A stretch of DNA of 64,000 bases from Candidatus Cohnella colombiensis (GTDB lineage: Bacteria > Bacillota > Bacilli > Paenibacillales > Paenibacillaceae): the NCBI GenBank assembly GCA_029203125.1, contig CP119317.1, forward strand, positions 1,364,001 to 1,428,000, written 5' to 3'. This document shows positions 25,930-35,352 of this stretch, piece after piece. How positions within the stretch are numbered: the first letter of the stretch is position 1; the number at the start of each line of letters is the position of its first letter. Under the pieces are notes generated by a model. It saw only the letters and a program-made list of their open reading frames with translations, was not told the DNA's origin and searched no databases. A program made the translations under genes and the position numbers.

Positions 25930-27048
25930 ATGAGTATGTTAAATAAGGATGAGAATGAAGCGCAAGTGGACGAGCATTTGGAAAATCAAACAGAAGAGCA
26001 GCAAACAGAAGCTGTTCATGATGAAGCTTCAAAGCAAGAAGTCGTTGTGAACGATGGAGGCAATAACGGAGGATCCATTAACGGTCCTGCGAAGTCGGGC
26101 ATGCCTGCATGGCCATGGATGATCGTATCTGTCATTGCCATTGCTGCTTTCGTATTCGTTCTTGTAAGCAATGGATCTGGCAACTCCAACAACAAAAAGC
26201 TAGCACAGTTTGATGGTGGCTCTGTTACGGAGCTTGATTTCTATCACGAAATTAAGAAGCAAGTGACAGATGAGCAATTCAGCACAATGGTGGATACGCT
26301 TGTCGAATCAAAGCTCATTGAGGAGTTGGCAGATAAAGCTAAGATTACGGTAACGGAAGAAGATATGAACAAAGCGATTGATGAAGCTGCTGCATATTAT
26401 GGCGGAATGGAATCATTCGAACAAGTGCTTCAACAATATTCAACAACGCTTGAAACGTTCAAAGAACAAATTAAACCGGACCTTCTGAAGAAGGCGCTGT
26501 ATAAGCAACAAAATCCGGCAACAGAAGATAAGATTAAAGCGTACTTTGATGATAATAAAGATACGTTCGCTACAGCTCCTGAAAAAGTGAGAGCATCGCA
26601 CATTTTAGTGAATACACAAGAAGAAGCGGATGCAATCGTTGCTGATCTGAAAGCTGGTAAAGACTTTGCAGAGTTAGCAAAAGAGAAATCAACCGATCCA
26701 GGTTCTGCAGCTAACGGAGGCGACTTAGATTTCTTTGGTCATGGCGATATGGTTCCTGAATTTGAAAATGCTGCATTTTCAATGGAAGTGGGACAAATCA
26801 GCGATATTATCCCTTCGGATTATGGTTTCCACATTATTAAATTGACTGATAAGCAAGCAGGCGTATATCCAACTTATGACGAAGTGAAGGATAAGGTTGC
26901 AGATGCTTACTGGACGAACGAATTGACTGTTAATAGCGTGCTTTGGTTGGCGAAGCTGAAAGAAGACAATCATGTGAAGAATCTTTTGAATGAAGAAGCG
27001 AAATCATCACCTTCTGCATCTCCTAGTTCATCAACTAGTACAAACTAA
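25930..27048 (+). CDS. Membrane-anchored parvulin-type peptidyl-prolyl isomerase (PrsA/SurA-like)
   Basis: A probable extracytoplasmic folding factor. The 372-residue protein has an acidic cytoplasmic N-terminus (about 1-57), one membrane helix (about 61-80), a SurA-type helical region and a parvulin domain (about 225-320) with RASHILV, NGGDLDFFGHGDMVPEFENAAF and YGFHIIKL. The C-terminus is Ser-rich. Unlike Bacillus PrsA there is no lipobox cysteine, so it is a signal-anchor protein. I use ATG 25930; GTG 25888 and ATG 25936 are alternatives. A TATAGT at 25881-25886 may be its -10. Confidence 0.85.
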   Translation: MSMLNKDENEAQVDEHLENQTEEQQTEAVHDEASKQEVVVNDGGNNGGSINGPAKSGMPAWPWMIVSVIAIAAFVFVLVSNGSGNSNNKKLAQFDGGSVTELDFYHEIKKQVTDEQFSTMVDTLVESKLIEELADKAKITVTEEDMNKAIDEAAAYYGGMESFEQVLQQYSTTLETFKEQIKPDLLKKALYKQQNPATEDKIKAYFDDNKDTFATAPEKVRASHILVNTQEEADAIVADLKAGKDFAELAKEKSTDPGSAANGGDLDFFGHGDMVPEFENAAFSMEVGQISDIIPSDYGFHIIKLTDKQAGVYPTYDEVKDKVADAYWTNELTVNSVLWLAKLKEDNHVKNLLNEEAKSSPSASPSSSTSTN

Positions 27049-27070
27049 TTTTAAATTAATTAAACATAGG

Positions 27071-27116
27071 CAGCTTTCTTGGGTTTCATTCGTGAAATCA
27101 GAGGAGGCTGTTTTTG
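27071..27116 (+). terminator. Terminator after the PrsA-like gene
   Basis: An 18-bp stem with several G-U pairs runs from CAGCTTTC (27071) to GAGGAGGCTG (27101-27110), with a TTCG loop, and is followed by TTTTTG. Confidence 0.75.
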
Positions 27117-27264
27117 CTTAGCTGAGAAGTTAAAGGATATCTTAAGATTCCTAAAACCTTTCTTACATAACGGACAGGTGAAAAGCAATTAGGGTATAGT
27201 AGTGTAAAATGATGCTATTGTGTCACAATGTGCATAGGCAGGGTAGTTAAGGAGTGTTGAATAC

Positions 27265-27966
27265 ATGTCGAGACGAATTTTGATCGTTGACGATGATCGG
27301 GAAATTGCAAATCTCATTGCGATTTATTTGAAAAATGAAGGATTCGAAACGGTGCTTGCTCATGATGGAGTCGAAGCGTTAGATGTATTAGGCCGTGAGG
27401 AGCCTGATTTATTAGTGCTTGATGTGATGATGCCGAAGCTGGATGGAATGGAAGTGTGCCGCCAAGTTCGGGAAACGCGGTCGATTCCGATTCTTATGGT
27501 AAGCGCTAAGGCCGAGGATATGGACAAAATTTTAGGTTTAATGACGGGTGCTGACGATTATTTGGTGAAGCCATTTAATCCGCTGGAGCTTGTCGTTCGA
27601 ATAAAGACGTTGATCAGGCGAGCCTATCAGTATGCGCCAGCGGCTGTGCCAAGCTCAGGGGAGCAGAGCGGCATATTTCAAATCGGCGATTTGACTATCA
27701 ACCGTTCAACGCATTCTGTGCAAGTAGAGGGACGGTCGATCCATCTGACTTCTACAGAATTCGGTATACTATATTTGCTCGGAAGCAATCCTGGGCGAGT
27801 ATATAGTGCGGAAGAGATTTTTCAGCACGTATGGAAAGAAAAGTACTTTGAATCGAACAATACGGTTATGGTTCACATTAGTAAGCTGAGAGAAAAACTA
27901 GAGCAAGAAGTAGGGAGCAAGCTGATCACGACGGTGTGGGGGGTTGGCTATAAAATTGAAATTTAA
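27265..27966 (+). CDS. OmpR/PhoB-family response regulator
   Basis: The 233-residue protein has a receiver domain (Asp9-Asp11 acidic cluster, phosphorylated Asp53 in LVLDVMMPKLDG, KPF lysine) and a C-terminal winged-helix domain (about 135-233; TSTEFGILYLL, NTVMVHISKLREKLE). It resembles the VanR branch of the family. What it regulates is not shown here. The partner kinase begins inside its 3' end, so they form a two-component operon. Confidence 0.93.
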   Translation: MSRRILIVDDDREIANLIAIYLKNEGFETVLAHDGVEALDVLGREEPDLLVLDVMMPKLDGMEVCRQVRETRSIPILMVSAKAEDMDKILGLMTGADDYLVKPFNPLELVVRIKTLIRRAYQYAPAAVPSSGEQSGIFQIGDLTINRSTHSVQVEGRSIHLTSTEFGILYLLGSNPGRVYSAEEIFQHVWKEKYFESNNTVMVHISKLREKLEQEVGSKLITTVWGVGYKIEI

Positions 27967-29053
27967 ACTCGCAATGCGGTTGTCTTGGCGAATGACATGG
28001 CAGCTTGTACTTAGCTTGGTACTTGCCTCGGTTACATTTTATCTTTTGCTGGTTTTAGTGGAACGCATTTCTCGTGATATGCCTTTATTACGAAGGCTTT
28101 TATTGTGGGGATTTAATAATTTTGGATCTTCCAGTTCATTTCGCATCGGTTTTTTTATTGGAGTGTTCGTCATTATCTATATGATCCTATTTAATTGGCG
28201 AAGATATATGTATATGAACCAAATTAGTCAAACGGTTGAGCATATCGCGAAAGGGAATTTGAATGATCGGTTCCCAGTGAAACAGAGCAATGAAGTAACG
28301 GTGCTGGCCAATCATATGAATGCACTCGTTGAACAATTAAGCCACTCATTGGAGGAAGAGAGGCGTGCTGAACAGACGAAAAATGAGCTTGTAACGAATG
28401 TGTCTCACGATCTTCGGACACCGCTCACTTCTATTCTTGGTTATTTGGGGTTAATTGAACAAGATCGTTATCGAGATGAAGTGGAGTTGCGCCAATATGT
28501 GCAGATAGCATATGACAAGTCAGAGCGGTTGAAGCTATTAATTGATGATTTGTTTGAATATACCCGTATGCGACACGATGCGGTTGCTATGAAGCAAGTA
28601 TCGCTAAATCTTGTTGAGATGATGAAACAACTGCTCGTCCATTATCGGTTAACAATTGAAGAGGCGAATATGGTCGGACAAGTGCATGCAAGCGATCAAT
28701 CGATTGTTGTATTGGGTGATCCTGATAAGCTCATTCGTGTATTTGAGAATCTGCTAATGAACGCCATCACTTATGGAAGCGATGGAGGGAAAGTAGATAT
28801 TCATGTTCATAAATCGATGGATGTAGCGATCGTGGAAGTTGTGAATTACGGGGAGCCGATTCCAGCGGGCGATCTGCCGCAATTGTTCGAGCGATTTTAT
28901 CGTATAGATAAATCTAGAACAGAGCATGAGGGAGGAACCGGTCTAGGGTTGGCTATTGCAAAGGGACTCGTTGAACGTCAAGGTGGGACGATCTCGGTGA
29001 CGAGTGATCGCACGAGTACATGCTTTCAAGTGAAGCTTCCACTGGGGTTATAG
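27956..29053 (+). CDS. Sensor histidine kinase, VanS-like
   Basis: About 365 residues: two membrane helices (about 14-36 and 63-80) with a short extracytoplasmic loop, a HAMP domain (about 80-132), a HisKA domain with the H-box VSHDLRTPL (His151) and an ATPase domain with N box (NLLMNAITYG) and G box (GGTGLGLAIAKGL). The short sensor loop suggests sensing in or at the membrane. The start is uncertain: TTG 27944, TTG 27956 or ATG 27974; GGGGGG at 27938-27943 favours 27956. It is paired with the regulator at 27265. Confidence 0.92.
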   Translation: MKFKLAMRLSWRMTWQLVLSLVLASVTFYLLLVLVERISRDMPLLRRLLLWGFNNFGSSSSFRIGFFIGVFVIIYMILFNWRRYMYMNQISQTVEHIAKGNLNDRFPVKQSNEVTVLANHMNALVEQLSHSLEEERRAEQTKNELVTNVSHDLRTPLTSILGYLGLIEQDRYRDEVELRQYVQIAYDKSERLKLLIDDLFEYTRMRHDAVAMKQVSLNLVEMMKQLLVHYRLTIEEANMVGQVHASDQSIVVLGDPDKLIRVFENLLMNAITYGSDGGKVDIHVHKSMDVAIVEVVNYGEPIPAGDLPQLFERFYRIDKSRTEHEGGTGLGLAIAKGLVERQGGTISVTSDRTSTCFQVKLPLGL

Positions 29054-29056
29054 GAC

Positions 29057-29122
29057 TCAAAAAAATCGTGTAACTCACGCTCCTTTGCCACTATGGCGGG
29101 GAACTTGGGCTGCACGATTTTG
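29057..29122. terminator. Bidirectional terminator between the kinase gene and yqzF
   Basis: AAAAAAATCGTG near 29058 and CACGATTTT near 29113-29121 are complementary. A-runs and T-runs flank the stem on both sides, so it can end transcription of both converging genes. Confidence 0.65.
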
Positions 29123-29146
29123 CATGTTATCTGGATGGGGCGGTTA

Positions 29147-29467
29147 TTATTCTTCAGCTTTATTTTCAGTTTGTGATTTCGTCACTGGACGAGTACGCTT
29201 GGGACGGAAACGAGAGGACAAGTAATTGCGCTTCCGATCGCGGTAGAAGGTCCAGCCTCCGATAAACCCGATTCCACATAAAAATAAAATGGCACCTAGC
29301 ACAAACATTCCCCACTCGAAGTCAAGCTTTAGCTCCGAATTAGCACTATATGCAAAGTAATTAAAAAATGCATCCTTCATCAAAAGAAAGCCATATGTCG
29401 CTCCGATCCCCGGAATGACAAGCAATAAGACGGCGATTAATCTCTGGATCGTTAGTTTCATAAGCAT
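29147..29467 (-). CDS. yqzF: DUF2627 family membrane protein, YqzF-like
   Basis: A 106-residue protein with two membrane helices (about 9-30 and 50-75) and a basic C-terminus; the core RLIAVLLLVIPG and GFIGGWTFYRDRKRN match DUF2627 (Bacillus YqzF, of unknown function), which in Bacillus also lies beside the bkd genes. The start codon follows AAGGAGACAGTGA on the - strand. It runs opposite to its neighbours. Confidence 0.85.
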   Translation of the reverse strand: MLMKLTIQRLIAVLLLVIPGIGATYGFLLMKDAFFNYFAYSANSELKLDFEWGMFVLGAILFLCGIGFIGGWTFYRDRKRNYLSSRFRPKRTRPVTKSQTENKAEE

Positions 29468-29550
29468 TCACTGTCTCCTTTCACCCTATCATCATAGCGA
29501 TTTCTTGGCTTTCTGTCTATGATACTCCTCATATGAGTTAGACAACGATT

Positions 29551-29578
29551 TTGTTCCTAGCGAAAAAAAGGTTACAAT
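29551..29578 (+). promoter_or_regulatory. Probable sigma-A promoter of lpd
   Basis: TTGTTC (29551-29556), a 16-nt spacer and TACAAT (29573-29578), 33 nt before the lpd start codon. Confidence 0.5.
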
Positions 29579-29610
29579 AGTATAGATTGTTCATATACGG
29601 AGGGGAAAAT

Positions 29611-31041
29611 ATGCCGATCGAAGTGGATGTGGCTATTATAGGTGGAGGACCAGGTGGATATACAGCAGCAGTACGAGCAGCTCAAGCTGGTCGTAGCGTT
29701 GTACTGATTGAACGGGATAAGCTGGGCGGGACGTGTCTGCATAGCGGATGTATTCCAAGTAAGTCGCTATTGCGCAGTGCAGAGGTATATGCGACGATCG
29801 CGGATGCTGCTTCTTACGGGATCACCTTGCCAGAGGGCCGTGCAATTGTAGATTGGAAGGCAGTACATGCCCGTAAAGATGGAATCGTGAAACAGCTACA
29901 TAATGGATTGCAGGCATTAATGAAGCAACATCAAATAACGGTATTGAACGGAAGTGGCCGTGTCATTGGTCCATCGATTTTCTCACCGCGAAGTGGCGCA
30001 ATTGCTGTTGAATTAGCGAATGGAGAGTCGGAAACGGTCGTTCCAAGCAATGTCATCATTGCTACAGGGTCAAGACCGCGCAAGTTAGCGGGTCTCCCTT
30101 ATGAAGGGACTACGATTGTCACAAGTGATGAAGCATTTGCCTGGACGACAAGACCCAGGGATATTCTCATTGTCGGTGGAGGCGTGATAGGCGTTGAATG
30201 GGCATCTATGCTCAGTGATTTCGGTACACAGGTTACACTTGTGGAAACGGCTGATCGTATTTTGCCTGGAGAAGACAAGGATATCAGTATTGAAATCGCT
30301 AAAGCATTGAAGAAGCGTGGTGTGACGATCTTAACGAGCGCGACATTAGACGTTGACTCCTGTAGCGTATCTGAATCAGGAGTGCAAGCCGACGTTCAAG
30401 TGAAAGGTCAATCACAGACAATCCAAGCGGAGAAGATGCTCGTATCGATTGGACGACAAGGTAATAGCGACTTTCTCGGATTAGAAAATACGGATGTGAA
30501 AACAGAGCACGGGTTTATTACGGTTAATCCAAAGACGCTACAAACGACGGAAACGCATATTTACGCGATTGGGGACTGTATCGGGGGCGTACAGCTAGCG
30601 CATGCAGCGATGCACGAAGCGACCATTGCGGTAGATCACCTGCTAGGGCATAAGCCTTCTCGCTCGACTGATCGCGATATTCCACGCTGTATCTATTCAC
30701 GACCAGAGGCGGCAGCGATCGGATGGTCCGAAGCGGATGCGAAAGCGAATGGTTTTAAGATAAAATCTGCAAAAATTCCTTTCCGCGTTCTAGGCAAAGC
30801 ACTTGTTTACGGAGAAAGCGATGGATTTGCGAAAGTCGTCGCTGATGAAGATAGCGGAGACATTCTCGGTGTTCATCTCGTAGGTGCTCATGCTACCGAA
30901 CTGATCGCAGAAGCAGCACTTGCAAAGCTGCTGGATGCAGTGCCATGGGAATTTGGACGCACTATCCACCCTCATCCTACATTGTCAGAGGCACTGCAAG
31001 AAGTGATGCTAGCTGTCGACGGTACTGCTTCGCACGGTTGA
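29611..31041 (+). CDS. lpdA: Dihydrolipoyl dehydrogenase (E3) of the branched-chain complex
   Basis: E3 reoxidises the lipoyl group of E2 with FAD and NAD. The 476-residue protein has GGGPGGYTAAVRAAQ, the redox disulfide Cys42/Cys47 (GGTCLHSGCIPSK), a second nucleotide motif GGGVIGVEWASM and the C-terminal HPHPTLSE base. ATG 29611 follows GGAGGGG. It precedes the E1/E2 genes as in the Bacillus bkd operon (there lpdV), but here it has its own terminator. Confidence 0.94.
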   Translation: MPIEVDVAIIGGGPGGYTAAVRAAQAGRSVVLIERDKLGGTCLHSGCIPSKSLLRSAEVYATIADAASYGITLPEGRAIVDWKAVHARKDGIVKQLHNGLQALMKQHQITVLNGSGRVIGPSIFSPRSGAIAVELANGESETVVPSNVIIATGSRPRKLAGLPYEGTTIVTSDEAFAWTTRPRDILIVGGGVIGVEWASMLSDFGTQVTLVETADRILPGEDKDISIEIAKALKKRGVTILTSATLDVDSCSVSESGVQADVQVKGQSQTIQAEKMLVSIGRQGNSDFLGLENTDVKTEHGFITVNPKTLQTTETHIYAIGDCIGGVQLAHAAMHEATIAVDHLLGHKPSRSTDRDIPRCIYSRPEAAAIGWSEADAKANGFKIKSAKIPFRVLGKALVYGESDGFAKVVADEDSGDILGVHLVGAHATELIAEAALAKLLDAVPWEFGRTIHPHPTLSEALQEVMLAVDGTASHG

Positions 31042-31052
31042 TGCCATAAGAG

Positions 31053-31105
31053 AACGTTCAATTCAAGCCGAGGAAAACGACTTGAATTGTACGTTTCTTT
31101 TTGCT
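31053..31105 (+). terminator. Terminator after lpdA
   Basis: AACGTTCAATTCAAG (31053 on) pairs with CTTGAATTGTACGTT with one mismatch, followed by TCTTTTTG. Confidence 0.8.
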
Positions 31106-31122
31106 TCATGGGAGAGTATAAT
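31094..31122 (+). promoter_or_regulatory. Probable sigma-A promoter of bkdAA
   Basis: TTTCTT (31094-31099), a 17-nt spacer and TATAAT (31117-31122). The -35 overlaps the T-run of the lpdA terminator, 62 nt before the bkdAA start. Confidence 0.5.
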
Positions 31123-31184
31123 AGGTACTAAGGTCAAGTATTAAGACCAGGTTATAATTTGGTCATAATTAGGAGGGCGCATGG

Positions 31185-32213
31185 ATGAAGCAAGTTGAAG
31201 CTATTGGGCAAACTCTTAGACATATTGCCGTTGGCTTGTCCGATGAGCGGGCTGTCAGCATGTATAAAACGATGATGCTTGCTCGCCGTTTCGATGAACG
31301 CGGGCAACTACTTAAGCTAGCAGGTAAAGTTAATTTTCATATTTCGGGCATAACTCAGGAGCCTTCTCAGGTTGCGATGGGCTTTGCTATGGATACAGAC
31401 CATGACTGGTTTTTACCGTATTATCGGGATTATGGGTTTGTATTGTCGGTAGGCATGACCGTTAAAGAATTGATGTTGTCACTGTATGCGAAGGGAGAAG
31501 ATCCGAATAGTGCGGGTCGTCAGATGCCAGGACATTTTGGCAGCAAACGGCTAAGAATGGCTACTGGCTCTAGTCCTGTTACGACACAAGTGCCACATGC
31601 CGCCGGACTTGCGCTTGCCTCGAAGATGAGAGGAGAGCCGTCAGTAGCGATCGTGTCGTTCGGAGACGGTTCGAGTAATCAGGGTGATTTCCACGAAGGC
31701 TGTAACTTTGCGGGAGTTCATCAATTACCTGTGATCTTCATCTGTCAAAATAACCAGTATGCGATCTCTGTCCCACTTGAGAAACAAACGCGCGGACGAA
31801 TTTGTGATCGTGCTTTAGGCTATGGTTTCCCAGGGATTCGTGTTGACGGGCATGATCCTCTAGAAGTGTATCGTGTTGTGAAAGAAGCGCGTGAACGTGC
31901 GATTGCAGGCGAAGGACCAACATTGATTGAGATCATGACTTATCGCGTTACCGGACACTCTGCAACCGATAACGATTTGGAATACCGCTCGAAGGAAGAA
32001 GTGGAACAGCATAAGAACAACGATCCACTTCCACGATATCAACAATATCTTGTAGAAGCGGGATTGTGGTCGGAGGAGCAAGAGAAGGCTTTCCAAGTAG
32101 AAGTGCGAGCGATCATAGATGAGGCGAATCAATATGCAGAGAAGGCAGCCTTCCAATCAGTTGAAGATTCGCTGCGCTATGTGTACGCGGAATCGAACGG
32201 GGAGGGTCACTAA
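31185..32213 (+). CDS. bkdAA: Branched-chain 2-oxoacid dehydrogenase E1 alpha subunit
   Basis: E1 decarboxylates branched-chain 2-oxoacids with thiamine diphosphate and supplies primers for branched-chain fatty acids. The 342-residue protein has the ThDP-binding motif starting GDGSSNQGDFHEGCNFAG and ending in QNNQYAIS, and TGHSATDNDLEYR. GGAGGGC precedes the ATG. It overlaps bkdAB by one base (TAATG). Confidence 0.94.
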   Translation: MKQVEAIGQTLRHIAVGLSDERAVSMYKTMMLARRFDERGQLLKLAGKVNFHISGITQEPSQVAMGFAMDTDHDWFLPYYRDYGFVLSVGMTVKELMLSLYAKGEDPNSAGRQMPGHFGSKRLRMATGSSPVTTQVPHAAGLALASKMRGEPSVAIVSFGDGSSNQGDFHEGCNFAGVHQLPVIFICQNNQYAISVPLEKQTRGRICDRALGYGFPGIRVDGHDPLEVYRVVKEARERAIAGEGPTLIEIMTYRVTGHSATDNDLEYRSKEEVEQHKNNDPLPRYQQYLVEAGLWSEEQEKAFQVEVRAIIDEANQYAEKAAFQSVEDSLRYVYAESNGEGH

Positions 32214-33199
32214 TGGCTGTTATTGAATATATCGAAGCGATTCGTCTGGCGATGAAAGAGGAGATGGAACGCGACACGAATGTTTTTATTCTCGGTGAGG
32301 ATGTAGGGAAAAAGGGCGGCGTCTTCGGTACGACCAAAGGACTGTACCAACAGTTCGGTGAAGAGCGTGCGATTGATACTCCATTGGCGGAATCCGCTAT
32401 TGCGGGTGTAGCAATTGGTGCGGCAATGGCCGGAATGCGTCCTGTTGCAGAGATGCAATATTCGGACTTTATGTTCCCTGCTACGAATCAAATCATCAGT
32501 GAAGCTGCAAAAATCCGTTACCGCTCCAACAACGATTGGGAATGTCCAATCGTCATTCGCGCACCAATTGGTGGCGGTGTATTTGGCGGATTGTATCATT
32601 CGCAATGTCCAGAGTCGGTATTTTTCGGCACACCAGGACTGAAGATTGTTGCTCCTGCAACAGCTTATGATGCGAAAGGGCTGCTCAAAGCGGCTATTCG
32701 TGATCCTGATCCGGTCTTGTTTTTCGAGAATAAAAAATGCTATCGACTCATTACGGGCGAAGTGCCTGAAGGGGATTATGTTGTTCCGATTGGACAGTCG
32801 AATGTGATGAGACAAGGCAGTGATATTACTGTTATCGGATACAGTATGCCGCTACACTTTGCGATGCAGGCTGCAGAAGAGCTGTCGCATGATGAAGGTA
32901 TAGAGGCGCACATTTTGGACCTTCGCACACTGCAACCACTTGATCGTGAAGGTATCCTTGAAGCCGTAGCTAAGACAGGGAAAGTGCTCATTATACATGA
33001 AGATAACAAAACAGGTGGTATCGGCGCAGAAGTAGCTGCAATCATTGCTGAAGAGCTGTTGTACGATCTAGATGCTCCAATTCGTCGCTTGTGTGGTCCA
33101 GATATTCCTGCGATGCCGATCAACCCGCCAGGCGAGAAAAACTTCCTGCTTAACAAAGAGAAGGTTAAAGCCGCGATGTTAGAGTTGGCTCGGTATTAA
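32213..33199 (+). CDS. bkdAB: Branched-chain 2-oxoacid dehydrogenase E1 beta subunit
   Basis: The 328-residue beta subunit has FILGEDVGKKGGVFG, DTPLAESAIAGVAIGAA and the C-terminal transketolase-type domain (GKVLIIHEDNKTGGIGAE). It forms an alpha2-beta2 E1 with the preceding gene. A purine-rich site (GGGGAGGG) lies within the end of bkdAA. Confidence 0.95.
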   Translation: MAVIEYIEAIRLAMKEEMERDTNVFILGEDVGKKGGVFGTTKGLYQQFGEERAIDTPLAESAIAGVAIGAAMAGMRPVAEMQYSDFMFPATNQIISEAAKIRYRSNNDWECPIVIRAPIGGGVFGGLYHSQCPESVFFGTPGLKIVAPATAYDAKGLLKAAIRDPDPVLFFENKKCYRLITGEVPEGDYVVPIGQSNVMRQGSDITVIGYSMPLHFAMQAAEELSHDEGIEAHILDLRTLQPLDREGILEAVAKTGKVLIIHEDNKTGGIGAEVAAIIAEELLYDLDAPIRRLCGPDIPAMPINPPGEKNFLLNKEKVKAAMLELARY

Positions 33200-33233
33200 A
33201 CTGGCAGCGCAATGCTGAAGAGGAGAGTTGGGA

Positions 33234-34568
33234 ATGGCAAAACAAATCGTCGAAATTACGATGCCACAGCTGGCAGAATCGCTCGTGTCAGCTACGCTCG
33301 ATCACTGGCTAAAGGAGCCAGGTGATACAGTTGATATGTATGAGCCCCTTTGTGAGCTCATTACGGATAAAGTAAATGCAGAGCTGCCGTCGACGGAGCG
33401 CGGAACGATCGTGAAGCATCTGGTTGGAGCGGGAGAAACCGTTCAAGTTGGTGAACCGATCTGTTTGATCGAGGTTGAAGCGGACGAAGTAGCACCGACT
33501 CATACTGATGCAGCGGGACAGATTGAAGCTACGACACCGCATCCGCAACAGCATAGCTCGCAACGTTCGCCAAGTATTGCTGCAAGCAAGCATGACGAGA
33601 ACGCACCGATGCGTAACCGCTTTTCACCAGCTGTACAGCGACTTGCGAGTGAACGTGGTATTGATCTTAATCATGTTGCTGGAACTGGAGAAGGTGGTCG
33701 GATTACACGCAAAGATGTGCTCGCGTATGTGCCGGGTACTACTCAATCATCTCCAGTACCTTTCGTCACAATGGAACCTGGAGTTGCTGTACGCTCGACA
33801 GGGATCCACTTGTCGCAAGAACCGCGCATTCCAACTTTCGAAACCGAAGGGCATGAAATGGGCAAGGGCCGTGGCGAATATTTCATGGACGTCACACCTA
33901 TTAGGAATACGATCGCAAGTCGGATGCGCCAGAGCGTCACCGAAATTCCACATGCATGGACGATGATCGAAGTCGACGTGACGAATCTCGTCTTGCTACG
34001 TAGCAAGCTGAAAGAAGATTTCCAACGGCGTGAAGGCATAAATCTGACCTATATGCCGTTCTTGATTAAGGCAGTTGTCAATGCAATAAAAGACTACCCG
34101 ATCATGAACTCTGTCTGGGCAGTAGATAAGATTATCGTTAAGCGTGATATCAATATTTCACTAGCTGTCGGAACTGAGGACTCTGTTATTACGCCTGTTA
34201 TCCGCAATGCGGATCAGAAAAATGTCCCTGGACTTGCTCATGAGCTTGATGATCTCATTCGCAAATCACGTACGAACAAAATTTCACTAAACGATGTTCA
34301 AGGCGGGACGTTTACAGTGAACAATACAGGCGCATTTGGTTCGATCCTTTCACAGCCGATCATCAATTATCCGCAAGCTGCGATTTTGACGTTCGAATCC
34401 ATTGTGAAGAAGCCGGTCGTCATTAATGATATGATTGGTGTACGTTCAATGGTGAACTTATGCTTATCTCTAGATCACCGGATATTGGATGGTGTCATCT
34501 GTGGACGGTTCCTGCAACGGGTGAAGGAGAACTTAGAAAGCTACAATTTAGATACAAAGTTATATTAA
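33234..34568 (+). CDS. bkdB: Branched-chain 2-oxoacid dehydrogenase E2 (lipoyl acyltransferase)
   Basis: E2 is the core of the complex. The 444-residue protein has one lipoyl domain (Lys46 in LITDKVNAELPS), a Ser/His-rich linker, an E3/E1-binding domain (about 127-162; SPAVQRLASERGIDL) and the acyltransferase domain ending in LSLDHRILDGV, whose His and Asp are catalytic. ATG 33234 lies about 7 nt after AGGAGAG. Confidence 0.95.
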   Translation: MAKQIVEITMPQLAESLVSATLDHWLKEPGDTVDMYEPLCELITDKVNAELPSTERGTIVKHLVGAGETVQVGEPICLIEVEADEVAPTHTDAAGQIEATTPHPQQHSSQRSPSIAASKHDENAPMRNRFSPAVQRLASERGIDLNHVAGTGEGGRITRKDVLAYVPGTTQSSPVPFVTMEPGVAVRSTGIHLSQEPRIPTFETEGHEMGKGRGEYFMDVTPIRNTIASRMRQSVTEIPHAWTMIEVDVTNLVLLRSKLKEDFQRREGINLTYMPFLIKAVVNAIKDYPIMNSVWAVDKIIVKRDINISLAVGTEDSVITPVIRNADQKNVPGLAHELDDLIRKSRTNKISLNDVQGGTFTVNNTGAFGSILSQPIINYPQAAILTFESIVKKPVVINDMIGVRSMVNLCLSLDHRILDGVICGRFLQRVKENLESYNLDTKLY

Positions 34569-34650
34569 GAGAACGAAGTCCGACCCGTTGCCTTGTTGCA
34601 ATAGGTGGGGCTCTTTCTTTAAAATGACAGAGAAGGAGACAGAAGATCAG

Positions 34651-35352
34651 ATGAACGACTTAAACATAGAGTGGCTATCTAGAATGGACTACGACGAAGC
34701 GTGGCAGCTACAAAAGCAGCTCGTACGTGAAATTGATCGTGAGGAGCGATCAGATGCGCTGTTGCTCGTGGAGCATCCTCCAACTTACACAATCGGCTCA
34801 GACCGTCATCCAGAGCATCTATTATACAGTGAGCAGGAACTTCGCACTCATGGAATACAGCTCTATGAAATTGATCGCGGTGGCGACATTACTTATCATG
34901 GACCAGGCCAGCTGGTTGGTTATCCCATTCTCTACTTAGATGCGGTTGGACTTGATCTCCATGCCTATTTGCGCAAATTGGAGGAAGCAATTATTGTTCT
35001 TCTGGAGCAGTATGGAGTCGTAGCCGGCAGAAAAGCTGCATACACAGGCGTATGGGTAGGTGATGCTAAAGTGGCTGCTATTGGAGTCAAATTCAATAAA
35101 GCACGAACCCGCAGAGGCTTCGTAACGAGCCACGGGTTCGCGCTGAATGTGAAGCAAGGAATTGAGCAGGAAGGCTTTCAAGGCATTGTGCCCTGTGGTA
35201 TTGCTGAGTATGGTGTAACTTCTATTGAAGCGCTAACCGGATTAACTTTAGATGTCGAAGAAGTCGGACGCAAGCTCGTCCCACACTTCTGCAACGTGTT
35301 TGGTTATAGTGATACTAATCAAAAAGAAAACCTACGCTCATCAGCACAGTAG
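34651..35352 (+). CDS. lipB: Lipoyl(octanoyl) transferase
   Basis: LipB moves octanoate from acyl carrier protein onto lipoyl domains. The 233-residue protein has RGGDITYHGPGQLVGYP, the catalytic lysine in AIGVKF (Lys147) and the catalytic cysteine in VPCGI (Cys182). ATG 34651 is the best supported start (GAAGGAGAC upstream); ATG 34624 lacks a site. Its position after the lipoyl-dependent bkd genes fits its role. Bacillus itself uses LipM/LipL instead of LipB, so this is a lineage difference. The 3' end is overlapped antisense by a small gene. Confidence 0.94.
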   Translation: MNDLNIEWLSRMDYDEAWQLQKQLVREIDREERSDALLLVEHPPTYTIGSDRHPEHLLYSEQELRTHGIQLYEIDRGGDITYHGPGQLVGYPILYLDAVGLDLHAYLRKLEEAIIVLLEQYGVVAGRKAAYTGVWVGDAKVAAIGVKFNKARTRRGFVTSHGFALNVKQGIEQEGFQGIVPCGIAEYGVTSIEALTGLTLDVEEVGRKLVPHFCNVFGYSDTNQKENLRSSAQ

